Assembly: GCA_016721945.1 (NCBI GenBank) | Contig: JADKHC010000024.1 | Span: 1 to 64,000 of the forward strand | From: Verrucomicrobiota bacterium | GTDB taxonomy: Bacteria; Verrucomicrobiota; Verrucomicrobiia; Opitutales; Opitutaceae | Reading direction: 5' to 3' | Length of the DNA: 64,000 nucleotides | Shown here: positions 62,629 through 64,000 of the stretch, piece by piece | Layout: each line of letters begins with the position of its first letter | Position numbering within the stretch: the first letter of the stretch is position 1 | Translations under genes and position numbers: made by a program | Notes under the pieces: model-generated | The model's input: the letters and a program-made list of their open reading frames with translations, nothing else | What the model was told of the DNA's origin: nothing | Database searches by the model: none

Positions 62629-64000
62629 TTAGAACGTAAGCGTATTGGTCACGAACCATTCCTGAACAGGCTTGGTGCGAACCGCAGCCCATGTCTGGCC
62701 ATCAGGCTGGACAGAAATCGGAATCACACCGTTATTCTGCAGCACATTGCGAACGTTCAACTGGATCTTCCAGCCAAGCTTGCTCGTGAGTTTGCGCTCA
62801 TAGCTCAGCCAGAGATCGAGAGCATCTTCGGCACGGCCGTAGTAAGGACTCGCGAGGTCGTAGCTGAAGTCGCGCTCGGATACGGCAACCACCGGGTAAC
62901 CGATGATGACCTTGTCCTGCCAGCGATAGCTTGCACCAACGCCCACGCCCTTCAGGAAGCCCTTAGTGAACGAGTAGTTGGAAACGACGTTGTAACGCCA
63001 TTTACGCAGTTCGGAAGCAGCAGCACCTTCCTGGAGTTTCATCAGCATATACTGGCCACGGAAGCCTGTCCAATTGCCGTTATTCCAAATAACGTTGGTT
63101 GGATCGTCAAAGGACGCATTGTACATACGTAGATCGCCGGCAGCACCAGCCATTGCATTCGTCATGTAACTGACGAGTTCAACAATCTCTGGACCACCAA
63201 CATTATTACGGATCGCCGTAGTTTTGGAGGCGTTGAAAGCAACGCGCCAGTTTGGCAGCGGATTGGCTACAAGCTCGAATTCATAACCTTCCGACTGCGT
63301 ATCAGCGGTCACCTTGAAGCCCTGAAGAGCAGGGGTATTCGCAGTGTAGTTGTACACGGTAGCCGAATCTGGTGTGTAGGCCGTTGGATTTGCTAGGTAG
63401 GTCGTGCGATCAGTCAGAACAGAACTGGTCGCCGGAGTGTAGTTCCAAGCTGCAAAGTAACCGCGACTTTCGAGCCATTTCTGGACATCGTTCCATGCGC
63501 GGATCGTGTTATCGCGCATCGTATCGCTTTCGGCTTGAGTCTGGAGGTGCCAAGTCGGGTCGACAGGAGTCCAAGTAGAGGGCCTCACGCCACGGCCGGT
63601 AGAATCTACATAGACAGGTTTCCATTCATTACGATTGTGGTTAATCCCTGCAAAGTTCATAGCATAACCACTGCTGATCTGGTAGAGGATGACATTGCGC
63701 CAATTCAAACCAAGCTTGATGGCCTGTGTAAGGCCAGAAGCGTCGAGATTGGAATCTGCGTTGAACAGCGCTGTCTCGTATTTAATCGCGCGGAAGGAAT
63801 ACTTGTTATCCTTGGTGGAGAGCGTGAGACCATAATCCTTGGTACTGCCAGTCGGGTTGCCGATTATGGCACCGTAGATATTGCGACGCGTGTCGGTAAC
63901 TTGGAAGTTGCTCGATTTGTTATACGAGAGACTGACATTGATCGGCAGGAAGTCGTGCTTGCCCAAGATTTTGTTCAAGTGAACAACCACGCCGCCAGAG
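62629..64000 (-). CDS. TonB-dependent receptor, C-terminal part (cut by window edge)
   Basis: The frame is open to base 63999, so the first part is beyond the window and the GTG at 63990 is not a start. About 457 residues of beta barrel are seen, including an odd inner-barrel stretch with YEFELVANPLPNWRVAFNASKTTAIRNNVGGPEIVELV, KGVGVGASYRWQDKVIIGYPV and LWLSYERKLTSKLGWKIQLNVRNVLQNNG, ending VTNTLTF with a C-terminal aromatic residue. This is the usual end of large outer-membrane receptors of this phylum. Substrate unknown; its position after the xylan locus suggests a glycan. Confidence 0.9.
   Translation of the reverse strand, partial: SGGVVVHLNKILGKHDFLPINVSLSYNKSSNFQVTDTRRNIYGAIIGNPTGSTKDYGLTLSTKDNKYSFRAIKYETALFNADSNLDASGLTQAIKLGLNWRNVILYQISSGYAMNFAGINHNRNEWKPVYVDSTGRGVRPSTWTPVDPTWHLQTQAESDTMRDNTIRAWNDVQKWLESRGYFAAWNYTPATSSVLTDRTTYLANPTAYTPDSATVYNYTANTPALQGFKVTADTQSEGYEFELVANPLPNWRVAFNASKTTAIRNNVGGPEIVELVSYMTNAMAGAAGDLRMYNASFDDPTNVIWNNGNWTGFRGQYMLMKLQEGAAASELRKWRYNVVSNYSFTKGFLKGVGVGASYRWQDKVIIGYPVVAVSERDFSYDLASPYYGRAEDALDLWLSYERKLTSKLGWKIQLNVRNVLQNNGVIPISVQPDGQTWAAVRTKPVQEWFVTNTLTF

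Overview
The window reads as a chromosomal segment of a motile, Gram-negative, polysaccharide-degrading bacterium. Several TonB-dependent receptors, lipoprotein and signal peptides, LacI/GPH-symporter hemicellulose genes, Opitutus-like serine-rich and glycine-rich protein tails and a high-GC gene style point to Verrucomicrobiota, probably Opitutaceae. That assignment is an inference from gene content and was not tested by any search.

Layout. (1) 0-4.3 kb: the 3' part of a GH105 unsaturated-uronyl hydrolase, a cruciform repeat, and a minus-strand pair of an HDOD protein and a PAS hybrid histidine kinase. (2) 4.6-26.7 kb: a glycan island. It holds three TPR-GT41 (SPINDLY/OGT-like) glycosyltransferases and a long, tightly overlapping pseudaminic-acid operon (pseB, pseC, pseF, a PseA/WbuX-type amidotransferase, HisH-like and HisF-like ammonia suppliers, a Pse-associated methylase, a PseG-PseH fusion, a formyltransferase, pseI and a PIG-L deacetylase). 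A second methyltransferase, a capsule-type glycan protein, a GT4 enzyme and an unknown GT-like protein follow. (3) 26.7-34 kb: flagellar filament genes: two intact flagellins, one decayed flagellin copy from a tandem duplication, fliD, a lipoprotein, a small FlgM-like protein, fliS and a FliT-like gene. Five sigma-28-like promoters can be read. (4) 34-36.3 kb: a TMTC-like membrane protein with TPRs. (5) 36.4-39.8 kb: a TonB-dependent receptor broken by two nonsense codons and a frameshift. (6) 40.2-62.5 kb: a glucuronoxylan-utilisation locus (LacI regulator, GPH symporter, two GH8, GH67, SGNH esterase, GH43, TonB receptor, GH115, GH30 with a polyserine tail, CE4, GH35), bracketed by an inverted pair of a roughly 165-173 bp repeat. 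(7) 62.6 kb to the end: the C-terminal part of another TonB-dependent receptor.

How they work together. The Pse operon should make a CMP-activated nonulosonic acid with extra decorations (acetamidino, formyl and methyl groups are suggested by the enzymes). The GT41 proteins, one of them directly downstream of a flagellin, are the best candidates to put glycan on flagellin Ser/Thr. The xylan locus has the parts to cut glucuronoxylan outside the cell, import oligomers through the TonB receptor, remove glucuronic acid (GH115 for internal, GH67 for terminal residues) and acetyl groups, release xylose and take it up.

Reading frames at about 8051, 17597, 28411 and 37475 each carry an apparent extra base in or beside a G/C run. 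Either several genes are decaying or the assembly has small indel errors. The two nonsense codons in the broken TonB receptor are substitutions and are not explained by indel errors.
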